A stretch of DNA of 64,000 bases from Saccharomycopsis fibuligera x Saccharomycopsis cf. fibuligera (GCA_001936135.1 CP012819.1:2265501-2329500), one strand, 5' to 3'; positions 39,713 through 52,700 are shown, numbered from the stretch's first letter. A program made the numbers and translations. The notes: generated by a model from the sequence alone, not told the origin.

Positions 39713-40048
39713 TTTGACAGTTTCTATCTTTTTACTTGAAATATTTATTTCTAAAATTTTTTCTTTTTTCTTTTCTCTCTCTTCTGCTATAGATTGTTGG
39801 TTTTTCAATTTTACTTTCAATAACTACTATAGTTTAATACCCAGGGTGTTGGGACCCCGACTTGTAGTTTCCTAAAACGGCAAAAAATTGGCTTTCTCTG
39901 CAAGCAAAAATCAAAAAGAAAAAAAAATTGTATCAAAAAGAAAAGAGATGCAAAAGTGAGAAGGATCGCAAAGATCAAGCTCTTGACTAGTCAACGGCAC
40001 TCTGTAAATAATATGGACACATAGGGAAAAGACAGTTTCATAAAGACA
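39713..40048. other. LEC1 3' region and MIP1 promoter
   Basis: T-rich sequence at about 39755-39790 suits the LEC1 polyadenylation region. The A-rich stretch before 40049 belongs to the MIP1 promoter. No further element is visible. Confidence 0.5.
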
Positions 40049-43000
40049 ATGTTTAGGCACCTACGAACATTGCAAGTGTATCGCCGCTCCCAGTCACTCA
40101 TCTTTAGGCAGCTGATCGACGGGTATCGTCACGCCTCGCATCTAGCAAATCAAAAAACTAACAATATCAAGAGTTCTGGCGGTGACTTCCCCAAGCTCTT
40201 AGTCAAAGAAGAGCCAACTGTGAATGAAGTTGGCATTCAATACCTTTCAAGTGACTTACGTGACCAGCTATATCCGTCCCAAAAAACTGTGCTGCGCAAA
40301 AGACTTACAAAACACGACAAGATCAAAATCAATTTATCGCAACAATATTTGGAGAAGTTTGGTTTAATGAATAAAAAGACAAATATTACTGATCCAATAA
40401 CTTTGAATGTGCCGCAAATTCAAGGGAAAAATCTTAATGAGCATTTTATCAGACTTGCTCTTAATGATGCATCCCCTTATTTAAAATTTGCTCAAGTGCT
40501 ATCCAAGATCGAGTTGCCGGCAAAGCCTCAAAAATGGCTCTTTGAACCAGGATGGTATCGCTACGAGCCTAATGGCGCTAAGCCGACAAAAGTTCCATAT
40601 CCGTTAGAAGATATTTTAGTTTTTGATGTTGAAACAATGTATAAAGTTAGTGATTATCCTGTTATGGCGACCTGCGCCTCACCCGTGGCCTGGTATGGGT
40701 GGGTTTCCCCTTACTTGACGGCCACTGAAAAAGATTCTGTGGATAATAATCATCTTATCCCTATGGATGTCATGAACAGAAGCAAGTTGATTGTTGGACA
40801 TAGTGTGTGTTACGATAGAGCCAGAATAAAAGATGAGTACAGTTTCAAGAAATCCAAGGCTTTCTACTTGGATACTTTATCATTGCATGTGGCCGCCACG
40901 GGGATTTGCTCGAGACAGAGGCCGGTGTGGATGAAGTTCAACAATAATCAAAAGATGGAATCTAAGTTGAGTAAAGAAATAAATAAATTGTATGATGAAA
41001 ACCATTTTTATGACTACCTTGTCAATGACCAGCTAGCTATGATTGGTAACGAAAACTTAAGCAATAAATTTGACGACGAAGACCATCAAATTGATAACCC
41101 ATGGGTTTCGATGACCAGTACAAATTCTCTTGCGGATGTGCACCATTTACATTGTGGCAAAACTCTTGAAAAGGCGGATCGTGACTATTTCAAATCGGTT
41201 GATAAAACTGTGATAGTGGAGAGATTTCAGCAGTTGATGAGCTATTGCGCCAGTGATGTTCAAGCAACACATGAAGTTTTCTGTAAAGTTTTCCCTAAAT
41301 TCTGCAAGACATGTCCCCATCCAGTATCATTTAGTGCTCTCAGGCACATCAATTCAATATTTTTACCAACTTCGTACCAAACATGGCAAAACTACATTCA
41401 AAACGCAGAATCTTTATATCAGAATAACAAGATGGAGATTGAGAAAAGTCTAGCAGATATTGCCTTAAAGTTGGTTAACAAATTCAAAGAAAGCCCTGAA
41501 GAGGTGGTAAATGATCCATGGTATTCCCAGCTCAATTGGGAAATCAAACCGGTTAAAATGACTAAAGATGGCAAGCCATATAAGCGTCAGAAATTGCCCG
41601 GATATCCAGAGTGGTACAGAAGCTTGTTTCCATCAATGAATAGTGATATTAAGTTGACTATTAGAACCCGATTGGTGCCAATTTTGATGAAGTTGAGGTG
41701 GGAAGACTGTCCATTAATTTGGACGGAAACTAAGGGATGGTGCTTTAGGGTTAAATCCAATAATTTCACTAGAATCAATGAGTTTATTAAGAAAAATTAT
41801 ACCAGAATTCAAGATTTTACCGAAGACCCAAATTTTGAGGAACTTACTAGAGATTATAAATATGTTTATTTCAAAGTACCACATCCTAATGGCCCTGGAA
41901 AAAGAACCACTAGTTTGACAACTAAAAGTTTCCTCCAACATTTTGAAAAGGGAATATTGACTTCTGAATATGCTCTTGCTGAAAAAGTGTTGGATTTGAA
42001 TGCCTCCGCCAGTTATTGGATTTCTTCCAGAGAGCGTATTATGAGTCAATTTGTGGTATATGAAGATCCTAACACTAATGTGGATTTCAATTTGCCACTT
42101 TTCAGCAATGGTACACCAGATGATCAGATAGGTATCATTATCCCTCAAATTTTACCTATGGGTACAATCACTAGAAGAGCAGTGGAAAGAACTTGGCTCA
42201 CTGCTTCTAATGTGAAGAAAAATAGAATTGGATCTGAACTAAAAACCAAGGTTCAAGCGCCAGATGGTTACTGCTTTGTTGGTGCTGATGTGGATAGTGA
42301 AGAACTTTGGATTGCTAGTTTGCTTAGTGATTCGATTTTCAAAATTCATGGCGGTAGTGCGATTGGCTGGATGACTCTTGAAGGTAACAAATTAGAGAAA
42401 ACCGATTTACATTCCAAAACTGCAGAAATTTTAGGGATTTCAAGAAATGAGGCAAAAGTATTTAACTACAGTAGAATTTATGGTGCTGGATTGAAACATA
42501 CGTCAACCTTGCTTAAACAGTTCAATCCAAGTTTAACTGATGCTGAAGTGATCAAAATTTGTAACAACTTATTTGACAGCACTAAAGGGAAAACTGTAAA
42601 GTTGGGCCCTAAGGAGAAGAAATTTTTCCAAAGTCGATCTATCAATTTGAACAAAATCTGGTATGGTGGCTCTGAATCAGTGCTTTTCAACAAGTTGGAA
42701 AACTTAGCAGAAAATAAAATTCCAAAGACTCCGGTTTTGAAAGCAGGGATTACAGAAGCATTAAAAAAAGAAAATTTGAATTCTAACAGTTTTTTACCTT
42801 CAAGAATTAACTGGGCCATTCAGTCTTCTGGAGTTGATTACTTGCACTTATTGATTGTATCAATGGAATACTTGATTCAGATGTTCAACGTCGACGCAAG
42901 GCTCTGTATCACAGTACACGATGAGATCCGATACTTGGTCAAAGAAGAAGACAAATATAAAGTATCATTATTATTGCAGATTGCTAATCTTTGGACAAGA

Positions 43001-43492
43001 GGAATATTTTGTGAACAACTAGGAATTCAAAACATTCCACAGTCGTGTGCTTTCTTCTCTCAAATTGATATTGACAAAATCTTAAGGAAAGAAGTTGATA
43101 CTCCATGCGAAACACCATCTAACAAAAATGTTAATATTCCAAATGGGGAAACCTTGGATATTGTGCAATTACTAAAAAAGTTTAAAAGTGATTCTAGCGA
43201 TGATAATGTTCCATTTTTGAACTTGGGCAAAAAAATGAACTTGAATAGAATCAAAACCGATGATATTGTGGCTATGTTGAATGACAATGGAGAGCAGAAA
43301 ACCAACGAAGAGGTTGTGTCATCATCAGTAAAAACCAAGGTTGATGGTAAAACCAACGTCAAAGCGGAAAGTAGCGGCGCTGGACTAGGAAAATTAACTG
43401 ATGATCAAGAAACGATGTTTATCAATTTGCAAATTGAACAAGATACCGCAAAAGTGAAACAATTGATGAAAAAGATTATGGGAACACGCTGA
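40049..43492 (+). CDS. MIP1: Mip1, mitochondrial DNA polymerase gamma
   Basis: The 1147-residue product is the family A polymerase that replicates mitochondrial DNA. The N-terminus is basic and Ser/Arg-rich, fitting a mitochondrial presequence. Exonuclease motifs are VFDVETMY (Exo I, about 191), VGHSVCYDRARI (Exo II, about 249) and YCASDVQATHEVF (Exo III, about 399), with the acidic metal ligands in place. Polymerase motifs are ADVDSEELW (A, about 745), RNEAKVFNYSRIYGAG (B, about 800) and CITVHDEIRYLV (C, about 953), with both catalytic Asp present. The C-terminal extension beyond QIDIDKILRKEV is about 140 residues, shorter than the S. cerevisiae one (about 280 residues) but of the fungal type. 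The protein appears intact and active. The first ATG precedes the presequence. Confidence 0.97.
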   Translation: MFRHLRTLQVYRRSQSLIFRQLIDGYRHASHLANQKTNNIKSSGGDFPKLLVKEEPTVNEVGIQYLSSDLRDQLYPSQKTVLRKRLTKHDKIKINLSQQYLEKFGLMNKKTNITDPITLNVPQIQGKNLNEHFIRLALNDASPYLKFAQVLSKIELPAKPQKWLFEPGWYRYEPNGAKPTKVPYPLEDILVFDVETMYKVSDYPVMATCASPVAWYGWVSPYLTATEKDSVDNNHLIPMDVMNRSKLIVGHSVCYDRARIKDEYSFKKSKAFYLDTLSLHVAATGICSRQRPVWMKFNNNQKMESKLSKEINKLYDENHFYDYLVNDQLAMIGNENLSNKFDDEDHQIDNPWVSMTSTNSLADVHHLHCGKTLEKADRDYFKSVDKTVIVERFQQLMSYCASDVQATHEVFCKVFPKFCKTCPHPVSFSALRHINSIFLPTSYQTWQNYIQNAESLYQNNKMEIEKSLADIALKLVNKFKESPEEVVNDPWYSQLNWEIKPVKMTKDGKPYKRQKLPGYPEWYRSLFPSMNSDIKLTIRTRLVPILMKLRWEDCPLIWTETKGWCFRVKSNNFTRINEFIKKNYTRIQDFTEDPNFEELTRDYKYVYFKVPHPNGPGKRTTSLTTKSFLQHFEKGILTSEYALAEKVLDLNASASYWISSRERIMSQFVVYEDPNTNVDFNLPLFSNGTPDDQIGIIIPQILPMGTITRRAVERTWLTASNVKKNRIGSELKTKVQAPDGYCFVGADVDSEELWIASLLSDSIFKIHGGSAIGWMTLEGNKLEKTDLHSKTAEILGISRNEAKVFNYSRIYGAGLKHTSTLLKQFNPSLTDAEVIKICNNLFDSTKGKTVKLGPKEKKFFQSRSINLNKIWYGGSESVLFNKLENLAENKIPKTPVLKAGITEALKKENLNSNSFLPSRINWAIQSSGVDYLHLLIVSMEYLIQMFNVDARLCITVHDEIRYLVKEEDKYKVSLLLQIANLWTRGIFCEQLGIQNIPQSCAFFSQIDIDKILRKEVDTPCETPSNKNVNIPNGETLDIVQLLKKFKSDSSDDNVPFLNLGKKMNLNRIKTDDIVAMLNDNGEQKTNEEVVSSSVKTKVDGKTNVKAESSGAGLGKLTDDQETMFINLQIEQDTAKVKQLMKKIMGTR

Positions 43493-44087
43493 TTTCGTTT
43501 AGATTGGTTTTACCTGATTTTTTTTTTTTTTTTATTTTTTTTCTCAGTTGTATAACTATTTTATACTATTTTCTCATTCTTTGCTATTTAAACGTGTTTA
43601 CTAGATTTTGATCTATCTGTTTTTGGATTTTTTTCGGCAATTATCGGTGTTTTCATTTCTTATTTTTACTTTTTTTTTTAATTAATAATCATTGACTATT
43701 AATTATCGCATGTTTATATTTATATTAAATCTTATTTATCACCTGGTCTCTGATATGATACCTAATTAATGGTAGTACTTCTACAGACTTTTATGGCTTA
43801 GAAAATTATGTAAAGGTACATGTTGATGAGTTAAAATTGGGTATATAATTTTGAAAAATAAACAATCTTTCATAGAAACCAAATGAAAAAATTGTTGGAA
43901 TGAGAATTAAAATAGATTCTTCAATCAATGAAGGATCATATCAGGATGACGAGCAAAAAGGAGGGAAAATATCCTTTAATTTTTCCGCAAATTTAATGAG
44001 AAGACCTTGGAGAAGTGTATAGAAAAATGAGTAATAAAATTAGTTGAAATTTCTTTGAAGCTGAAAAAAAGAGACGTAGAAATTTAA
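43493..44087. other. Convergent region after MIP1
   Basis: T-rich sequence includes a 16-nt T run at 43518-43533, fitting the MIP1 terminator. The rest lies downstream of the convergent hypothetical gene. I see no other feature. Confidence 0.5.
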
Positions 44088-44915
44088 TTAGAACTGCGCA
44101 GAAGAGCGACGATGATGGCCAATGAACAGATCTAAGCTGATGTCTTTGCTAATTGATGAAGAGAAAGAAGTAGAATTGTAACAATTATTGCCGATATTAA
44201 CATTTGTTTCTAAAGGTTTTGGAGAAGAAAGATTAATTTTCCCAAAAGAAGGGTGAGAAAGGAACTGGGTTTCAAAAGGATTACCCAATGGGAAAAACCT
44301 TGAAGCTATTGGATGCTGTTGTAACTTTGAAGTCTTGCAAAGCTTGTCGCTAAGGTATAAATTGTAATCATATTTTTTATTGATCTCGAAAAACGGATCA
44401 TTGTCGCTGATTATTGGAGCAATTGGCTTTCTGAATTTTGTCTCAGCCGAAATGCGCAAACTTTTTAGGATAGAGTTTTTGCTTATTGTGTTTTTAGTTC
44501 CACCAGAACTGATAGTGGTAGTGGTTTTGGTCTCATGTGGGCTAATCTTATCAAGAAGTTTAGAAGGAAAAGTTATGTCAATTGGCGATCTTGCACAGAT
44601 TTTAGTCTGGGGCTGAGAAGTAATTGCAAAAACTGGAGTACATGTACCCGGTGGTTCTAAATTCATAATATCAAAGGACATCTTAGCATGTTGTATGCTA
44701 CTGACTGATTCATTGTCACTAGAAACATTGGAGTTATTAGAATGTATTGGTGTCAAACTGAAATCAGAATTGTTGTAATCATCGTCCTCATCATCGTCCT
44801 CATCATCACTATCCTCAAATTCAGACTCACTCAAGCAAGAAAAGTATTCTGAATTGTCGTCTTCTCCATCTTCTAAATCAACAAGGCTATTTATCTTGTA
44901 TAAGTCGCAAGACAT
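44088..44915 (-). CDS. Hypothetical acidic protein of 275 residues
   Basis: I do not recognise this protein. It starts MSCDLYKINSLVDLEDGEDD. A strongly acidic stretch at about residues 33-48 (DSDDEDDDEDDD) is followed by a Ser/Asn-rich region. A more ordered-looking middle (about 75-215) contains MSFDIMNLEPPGTCTPVF, DITFPSKLLDKISP and ASRFFPLGNPFETQF. It ends with a basic, Ser-rich GHHRRSSAQF, which contains a possible basophilic-kinase site (RRSS). No signal peptide or membrane segment is visible. The codon use resembles the neighbours, the frame is unbroken and the ATG is the first in frame, so it is probably a real, fast-evolving gene, perhaps cytosolic or nuclear. It converges with MIP1, and its promoter lies in a 1.8-kb gene-free stretch. 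Confidence 0.65.
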   Translation of the reverse strand: MSCDLYKINSLVDLEDGEDDNSEYFSCLSESEFEDSDDEDDDEDDDYNNSDFSLTPIHSNNSNVSSDNESVSSIQHAKMSFDIMNLEPPGTCTPVFAITSQPQTKICARSPIDITFPSKLLDKISPHETKTTTTISSGGTKNTISKNSILKSLRISAETKFRKPIAPIISDNDPFFEINKKYDYNLYLSDKLCKTSKLQQHPIASRFFPLGNPFETQFLSHPSFGKINLSSPKPLETNVNIGNNCYNSTSFSSSISKDISLDLFIGHHRRSSAQF

Positions 44916-45656
44916 GGTCTTTTAAAGCCTATATGTGCAATTGCTGAATCACAATCAATTTGAGAAATGAGAAAATGAAATATGAAGTTCTAAAAACACG
45001 CAAACTCAATTTACTAAAATAACAACAAGACAAGAAACGATTTGAATCTAAAGCACTTCCCAAAATCTCTAGCTAAATACATTTGTTATTGTACATTCGG
45101 TATTTCCCTTGCTTATAAATAACTGCCGAACTGCCTTAAACGTGGAGAGTCGCATTCTGATACAAATACAAATCCAAGGAGCATGCACGCTTGTATCAAC
45201 CGCACTTCGCCCTGCATGGACATGCATAATATTGTACCTCGCACGAGTTAGCAATATTTTCCAGTCCATTACTGTCTGTTGTGAACTCATTGCCATAATC
45301 ACAAGAAACTGATAAGCCATCGAAGATATCCTTATTATTATCAGTTCTTACTTTTTGCTTTTCGGTGTGCCATTTTTGATTGTATGATTTCACAGTTGGC
45401 CTCGAAAATTAACCCAAGTAGGTGGTTGTCTTGGTGACATTAGTTTCAACATCATGGTCTACTAAATAAACAAATAGCTAATCATTTGAGAGTTTCAATA
45501 TTTCAGGAAAATTGAGCGATAGTCGTAAGTTCTCTTTGTTAGCAAAACATCATCGTTAATGAAACTTGGAAAACTAATATTTGTTGAGATATGTTATTTT
45601 CAGCTCATCGTGGTGTTTCTGGTTGACATTGGTTTTGGTAGTATTACTTTTGTTTT

Positions 45657-45693
<37 letters not shown>

Positions 45694-46735
45694 ATACCAC
45701 TTTTTAAAAGATAGACTTTGGTATTTTTAGATTCTATACTATAGGATTTAGGAGGGTCAGCCTAAATAATTTTCTGCTTTTCAGCAAGCATAGCCGTTAT
45801 ACGTTTTTAGGCTCTTTGTTGTTCTGTCTCATATCCAAATAGGGAGTTTCAACAAGCTTTTCAAAATCCAAAAACGAAAGAATTTAGTAAATAGCAGAAG
45901 TCAAGTTGCCTAAAAACTACAGTTAAATCGAGCTATTTATATATAAAAATATAACATTCATGGGCAACAATTGCAATTCAGAAGGAAACAAAAATGATTA
46001 ACTATGAACCATTAGTAAAAAAGTCATCAATATATTATAACTGCATAATTTATCAAAATTAGAATGAGGTTAAACTATGTAACTTAGAAGCAATCAATTA
46101 TGTTTTGTATAGTCCGCAACATGTCAAAAATGATTCATTACATAAAAAAGGCAAGGAAATTTCCCAAGCGCATCGCTGCAGTCTATAGTGGGTGTGAATG
46201 AGACATGTAACGAACAGCCGTGTTATTACTTACATACAGCATCATGCATCTCATCGCGCTGGTTTTGACACAATCTAAGACAATAAGTCCCTTACACTGC
46301 GTCATTCGATTGATCGGGCGATTTGAAGCAATTAGAACTCGGCTTTTCATGAAATGATGAGTAGGAGAAGTCGGTTTACGCTTAGGATAAAAGCGTATTA
46401 TAAAGTTTTGAGTGTGGATACGTAAAAAGATGCACACCTACTTTAACTGGCCGACCTTTGATTCAAAATCCAACAGTGATTGTCATTCGATTTTTTCGCT
46501 CAAGACATATCCACCTGTTCATTCTCGAAAAACCGCTTTTATAATTCTCAAGTACTATAGAGCTTAAAGTTTGAACAAGATCATTATATTAGTCCTAATA
46601 TATAACCAAAAACTATCTCTATCACTGAACATAAATCACATACAAAAGATTATTTAATAAAACTCACAAAAAAATAAGTAAATAAATAAAAGGCAAAAGA
46701 AAAGCATACCATAAATTAATAATAGAAATGTTTAT
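44916..46735. other. Gene-free 1.8 kb between the hypothetical gene and GLT1
   Basis: The left part is the promoter of the hypothetical gene and the right end is the GLT1 terminator region. A 34-nt T run lies at 45659-45692. Frames of 60-85 codons exist (for example 46183-46437 on the minus strand), but none carries a motif I recognise. I see no tRNA. An unrecognised noncoding RNA gene could fit here. Confidence 0.45.
45659..45692 (+). repeat. Poly(T) tract, 34 nt
   Basis: This uninterrupted run of 34 T is the longest homopolymer in the window. It lies in the gene-free stretch left of GLT1. Confidence 0.9.
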
Positions 46736-49700
46736 TTACGCTTGAGCAGCCAATTCTTCAAGTAGTTTATAGTTTCTTTTCTCAATAGATCCATTGCCTG
46801 GCAATCTAGTGGTTCCTTCCAAAAATTCATCCACTTCTCTAGCACACTGGCGACCTTCTTGAATACCCCAAACAACCAATGATTGGCCACGGCGACAATC
46901 ACCAGCAGCAAATAAATTACTGTTCAAATCAACCTTGTAGCTATTTGGATGCACAGTATCAATATTACCTCTCTTAGATCTTGGGGTGCCAAAGTTTTCA
47001 GATTCTGGACCAACAAAACCCATAGAGAGCAAAACAACATCAGCAGGGAAAAACTCTTCGGATCCTGGAATCTCGGCCATTTGCCAAGCACCACTACCTT
47101 CGGCTCTTTTCCACTCAACTCTAACTGTTTTGATACCTTTAACGTTGCCTTCACCATCACCAACGAATTCCTTAGAAAGGACACAATATTCACGAGGGTC
47201 TCTACCATACTTGTCATTGACTTCAGTGTGACCATAGTCAACTCTGAAAATTCTTGGCCATTGTGGCCATGGGTTATCTTTACTTCTTGAAGATGGTGGG
47301 TGTGGCAACAATTCAAAGTTAGTAACAGATTTAGCACCATGTCTAGTAGCAGTACCCAAGCAGTCATTCCCAGTATCACCACCACCAATGACAATAACAT
47401 CTTTGCCTTCTAAAGTTTTTCTGATGTCTTCCAATTTCTCTTCTAACAAAGCTTTGGTGTTTTTATGAAGGAGTTGCATAGCAAACATAATGTTGTTGTT
47501 ATCACGGCCTGGAATCTTCAAATCTCTTGGAATAGTGGACCCGACAGCAAACACTACTGCATCGTTATCAGCTTTTAAGTCTTCCATTTCAACGTCCTCG
47601 CCAACAACGGTGTTACAAATAAATTCAACACCTTCAGCGGCAAGCAAATCAGTACGGCGCTTAACAATTCCTTTATCCAATTTCATGTTCGGAATACCAT
47701 ACATCAACAAACCACCTGGTCTGTCAGAGCGCTCATATACAGTGACCTTATGACCCGCTTTGTTCAATTGATCAGCACAAGCTAACCCAGCAGGACCAGA
47801 ACCAACAACAACAACTCTTTTACCAGTACGAGTGGTTGGTGGTTTTGGTTTGATCCAACCCATGGCAAAACCTTTATCAATGATGGCGCACTCAATGGCT
47901 TTAATAGCAACAGAATCATCAATAATGTTCAAAGTACAAGCACCCTGGCATGGTGCAGGACAGATTCTTCCAGTAAACTCGGGGAAATTGTTAGTCATTA
48001 ACAAACGTTGCAATGCGTCGTACCAACGGTCTTGGAAAACAAGCTCATTCCATTTTGGAATAATGTTGGAAACTGGACACCCAGTGTCAGATTGGCAAAA
48101 TGGAACACCACAGTCCATACAACGGGCAGACTGTTCTTGTAGTTCACCACCAGATAAACGCTGGTTGAGCTCTTTCCAGTCCTTTGACCTGTCTTTAGTT
48201 GACCGATACTTTTCATTCTTCCTCTTATACTTCATAAATCCTCTCACTTTATCCAATTTTTCAATCTTCTTTTTTTCATTACTGGAATCCAAGATGGTGT
48301 CTTCTAAATCATCAACTTTTGGTTCTTTTTTAGCAGACTTGTAAGAAGTAGTAGTTTTTTTTAAAGACAAATTTTTCAAAATTTCCCCATTGGTAACATC
48401 AGATTCAGGATCACTTCTAATATGTCTGAAGAAGCTAGTGGCCTCAGTCTCTTTAATTTTTTGCAACTTCTTCTTTTCTTGTTCCAAAACCAACTTGTAA
48501 TCGATAGGCAACACTTTCACAAACTTCGGCAAAATTCTATTAAATTCTTTCAAGATTCTTTCAGCAAGTTCAGAACCAGTGTAATGTAAATGGTCCTCAA
48601 TCAAGCCACGCAAAAATGCTACTTCACTAGGCTCTGTGACGGTTCCCAACTCAACAGTTTCTTTGTTGACTTGGTTTGGTAACTCTTGGGCAACATCCAA
48701 CACATATGCTATACCGCCACACATACCAGCAGCAAAGTTACGACCAACTTTACCTAAGATAACAACGCGTCCGCCACTCATATATTCACAACCATGATCA
48801 CCAGTTCCTTCAACTACGGCAGTCGCACCAGAGTTTCTAACAGCAAAACGTTCAGCAGCAACACCTCTAAAATAAGCGGTACCAGAAGTAGCACCATAAA
48901 GACAAGTATTACCAATAATTATATTTTCTTCAGCTTTGAATGAAGATATCTTCGGTGGATAAACAATAAGACGGCCACCGGACAAGCCTTTACCAACATA
49001 ATCATTACTATCACCTTCTAATTCCAATGTAATGCCAGGAGCCAAATATGCACCAAATGATTGGCCAGCACTGCCTCTAAGGTTAACATGGATAGTATCA
49101 TGAGGCAAACCTTGTTCACCATAAGTTTTTGAAACACGGTAAGACAAAGTAGCACCAAGGGCTCTATCAGTATTGATCACGTCCGCATCAATATTAACTG
49201 GCAAACCGCGATCCAAAGTAACTTCGGCTTCATCAATTAACTTGTTGTCGACCCTAGTATGCAACCTGTGGTCCTGCTTGCGGACACAGTAAGTAGCAAC
49301 ACCTGGTCTAATGGTGTGAGCCGGTGTCAAAATTGGTGACAAATCAATATTAGCATTCTTGGTGGTACGTAAATCATCTCTAACAAACAATTTTTCAGCG
49401 TGGCCCACCATCTCATTAATGGTTCTGAAACCCAACTTAGCCATAATTTCTCTAAGTTCTTGAGTGATATAGTAAAAGAAATTAATGACATGCTCAGGAG
49501 TACCGGCAAACTTCTTGCGTAATTCTGGATCTTGAGTAGCAATACCGACTGGGCATGTAGAAAGGTGACATTTACGCATCATAATACAACCCATGGCAAT
49601 CAAAGGAGCTGTAGCAAACCCCCATTCTTCAGCACCAAGTAAACAAGCAATAGCCACATCGCGACCAGTTCTCAATTGACCATCTGTTTGCACCACAACT

Positions 49701-52700
49701 CTGCCTCTCAAATCATTAAGGACAAGGGTTTGGTGAGTCTCAGCAAGACCCAATTCCCAAGGTAAACCGGCGTATTTGATACCGGTCCATCTACTAGCAC
49801 CAGTACCACCATCGTGACCTGAAACAAGAACATGATCAGCTTTTGCCTTAGCAACACCAGAAGCAACAATGCCAACACCGACTTCAGAGACTAACTTAAC
49901 CGAAACTCTAGCTCTTGGGTTAGAACACTTCAAGTCATAAATTAACTGTTTTAAATCTTCAATTGAATAAATGTCATGATGTGGTGGTGGAGAAATCAAA
50001 CCAACACCAGGAGTTGAATGTCTAGTCTTGGCAATACTTTCACTAACTTTGTAACCTGGCAATTCACCACCTTCGCCAGGTTTAGCACCTTGTGCCATCT
50101 TAATTTGCAACTCATCAGCATCAGACAAATAGTAAGAAGTGACCCCGAATCTGCCAGAAGCCACTTGCTTAATTGAGGATCTCATAGTGTCACCATTTTC
50201 AAAAACATGCGATCTTTCAGCATCTTCACCACCTTCACCAGTGTTAGACTTACCCCCTAATCTGTTCATAGCCACAGCGAGAGTAGAATGTGATTCCATT
50301 GAAATGGACCCATAAGACATAGCACCAGTACAGAACCTTCTAACAATTTCTGTCCATGGCTCCACTTGATCAATAGGAACAGACTTACTGCTGTCATAAT
50401 CGAAATCAAGCAAACCTCTAAGAGTACAATTTTTGATGGCTTCATACTCTTTTTTGGAATAAGCTTGGTATGCCTTTTCATTCTTGTTTCTAACAGCGTC
50501 TTGGATGTTAGCGATAGCAACTGGCTCATTAACATGTGGGTCGCCACCATCTCTCCAATGGTATTCACCTTGTTCTGGCAACTCAATTGGTTTGACTGTC
50601 TCCCTGTTTGGGTATGCTCTTTCATGCAATGTGAAAGCATCTTGAGCAATATACTCAAAAGTAATGCCTTTAATTCTTGAGGCAGTGCCGCTGAAACATC
50701 TATCAATAACTGAATTGTCCACCCCCAAAGCTTCAAAGATTTGTGCGCCTTTGTAAGAAGCTAATGTGGAAATACCCATCTTCGACATGACTTTCAAGAT
50801 ACCACCATCAATCGCATGAATGTAGTTTTCAACAAGCTTTTCATCGGATATGTTCTCCTTTCTGATCAAGTTTTGATGGTTCATTTTAACCAAAGTTTCG
50901 ATGGCCAAATATGGGTTTATGGCATCAGCACCATAACCTAAAAGCACACATATATGGTGAACTTCTTTAGCTTCAGCAGTCTCAATAATAATAGCAACTT
51001 TAGAACGCTGTTTTTGTCTAACCAAATGATGATGAACGGCACCACAAGCAATCAAGGATGAAACAGGTACTCTGGAAGCATTAGTGGCACGATCAGTCAA
51101 AATCACCACTGAAGCACCTTCGAAGATAGAGTCGGATGCTTCTTGACAGATCTTATCTAGCGCATTGATGTAGCCTAAAAGACCATCGCTCTTAGGGAAA
51201 GTGATGTCTATAGAGTGGGTTTTCCAGCTTGGATATGCCACTGAAATATTTCGGATAGCGTTGAACTGTTCAATAGTCAATATTGGTGACTTCAACATCA
51301 ATCTGTTGCACTGCTTTGGTTGCATTTCAAGCAAATTTCCCTGCGGTCCCACATAGCACTCAAGAGACATGACAATATTTTCTCTAATAGGGTCGATTGG
51401 TGGGTTAGTGACTTGAGCAAATAACTGGCGAAAATATTCATACATTAATCTTGGTTGTTCAGCAAGACAGGCTAAAGGACCATCATTACCCATAGAGCCT
51501 AAAGCTTCTTTACCAGCAGTAGCCATTGGCACCAAAATCAATCCTAATTGTTCAAAACTATAGTTGAAAGCAGCAAGTCTTGGATCTTTGTTGATGTGTT
51601 CGTCAAAATCAATTTTTGCCCAATGTTCATCGAGAATAACATTTCGAGCAGATAATTTGCTGTTCAAATCTTCCATTGTGATCAAGTTAGCCACAAGCCA
51701 TGACTTGAAATCAAATCTAGTAGAAACTTTTCTCTTTAGTTCTGCATCATCAACAATTCTTCCTTCTTCAGTATCGACAAGTAACATTCTACCAGGGGTC
51801 AATCTTCCCTTATGGATTACTCTTTCAGGGTCAATTGGAATAACTCCAACTTCAGAAGCAACAATGATTCTATCATCATCTGTAACGTAGTATCGGCATG
51901 GTCTCAACCCGTTACGATCCAAATTAGCACCACAATATCTGCCATCACTAAAAGTAAAAAGAGCCGGACCGTCCCAAGGTTCCATCAAACAAGCGGCCCA
52001 TTCGTAAAAAGCCTTTTTATGTGGGTCCATGTGAGGATTATTCTGCCAGGCTTCTGGAACCATTATCATAACAGCTTCAGGCAAAGTAAGTACACCGTTA
52101 ATAACAAGCAATTCTAATACATTATCAACTGCAGCAGAGTCAGAACCACCTTCTTCAATAATTGGAAACAACTTTTCAATATCATCGCCAAATTTTTCAG
52201 ACTTCATTATTCCTTCTTTAGCTCTCATCCAGTTCTTATTACCTCTAAGGGTATTGATTTCACCGTTGTGAGCTGCAAGTCTCAAAGGCTGAGCTCTATC
52301 CCAGGATGGGAAAGTGTTAGTAGAAAACCTAGAGTGTACCAAAGCAAAATGAGCTTCGTAATCAACATTGAGCAAATCCAAGTAATAATTGTACACTTGA
52401 GCTGGAGACAATTGACCTTTATAAACAATGTTTTTAGCAGACAAAGAGCAAATGTAGAACCAATTCTGCAATCCAATAATGCTACTGGCTTGTTTTCTTA
52501 AAACGTATAACTGTTTTTCGAAATGTTGGGAGTATTTTTGATGGAATTCTTCGGAGTCATAATTTATGACAGTGCCAGTAGTGGAATCAATAGAGGTATT
52601 TAACACAATAATCGGTTGCAAGATCAATGGCTCTCTAGATAAACTTGCAGGTCCCAAAAGACTGGAATCATGAGGCACTGCTCTCCACCCTAAGATTTTC

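Noticed and set aside
47832-48344. 170-codon frame antisense to GLT1
   Set aside because: It is a shadow of the long GLT1 frame with no features of its own.
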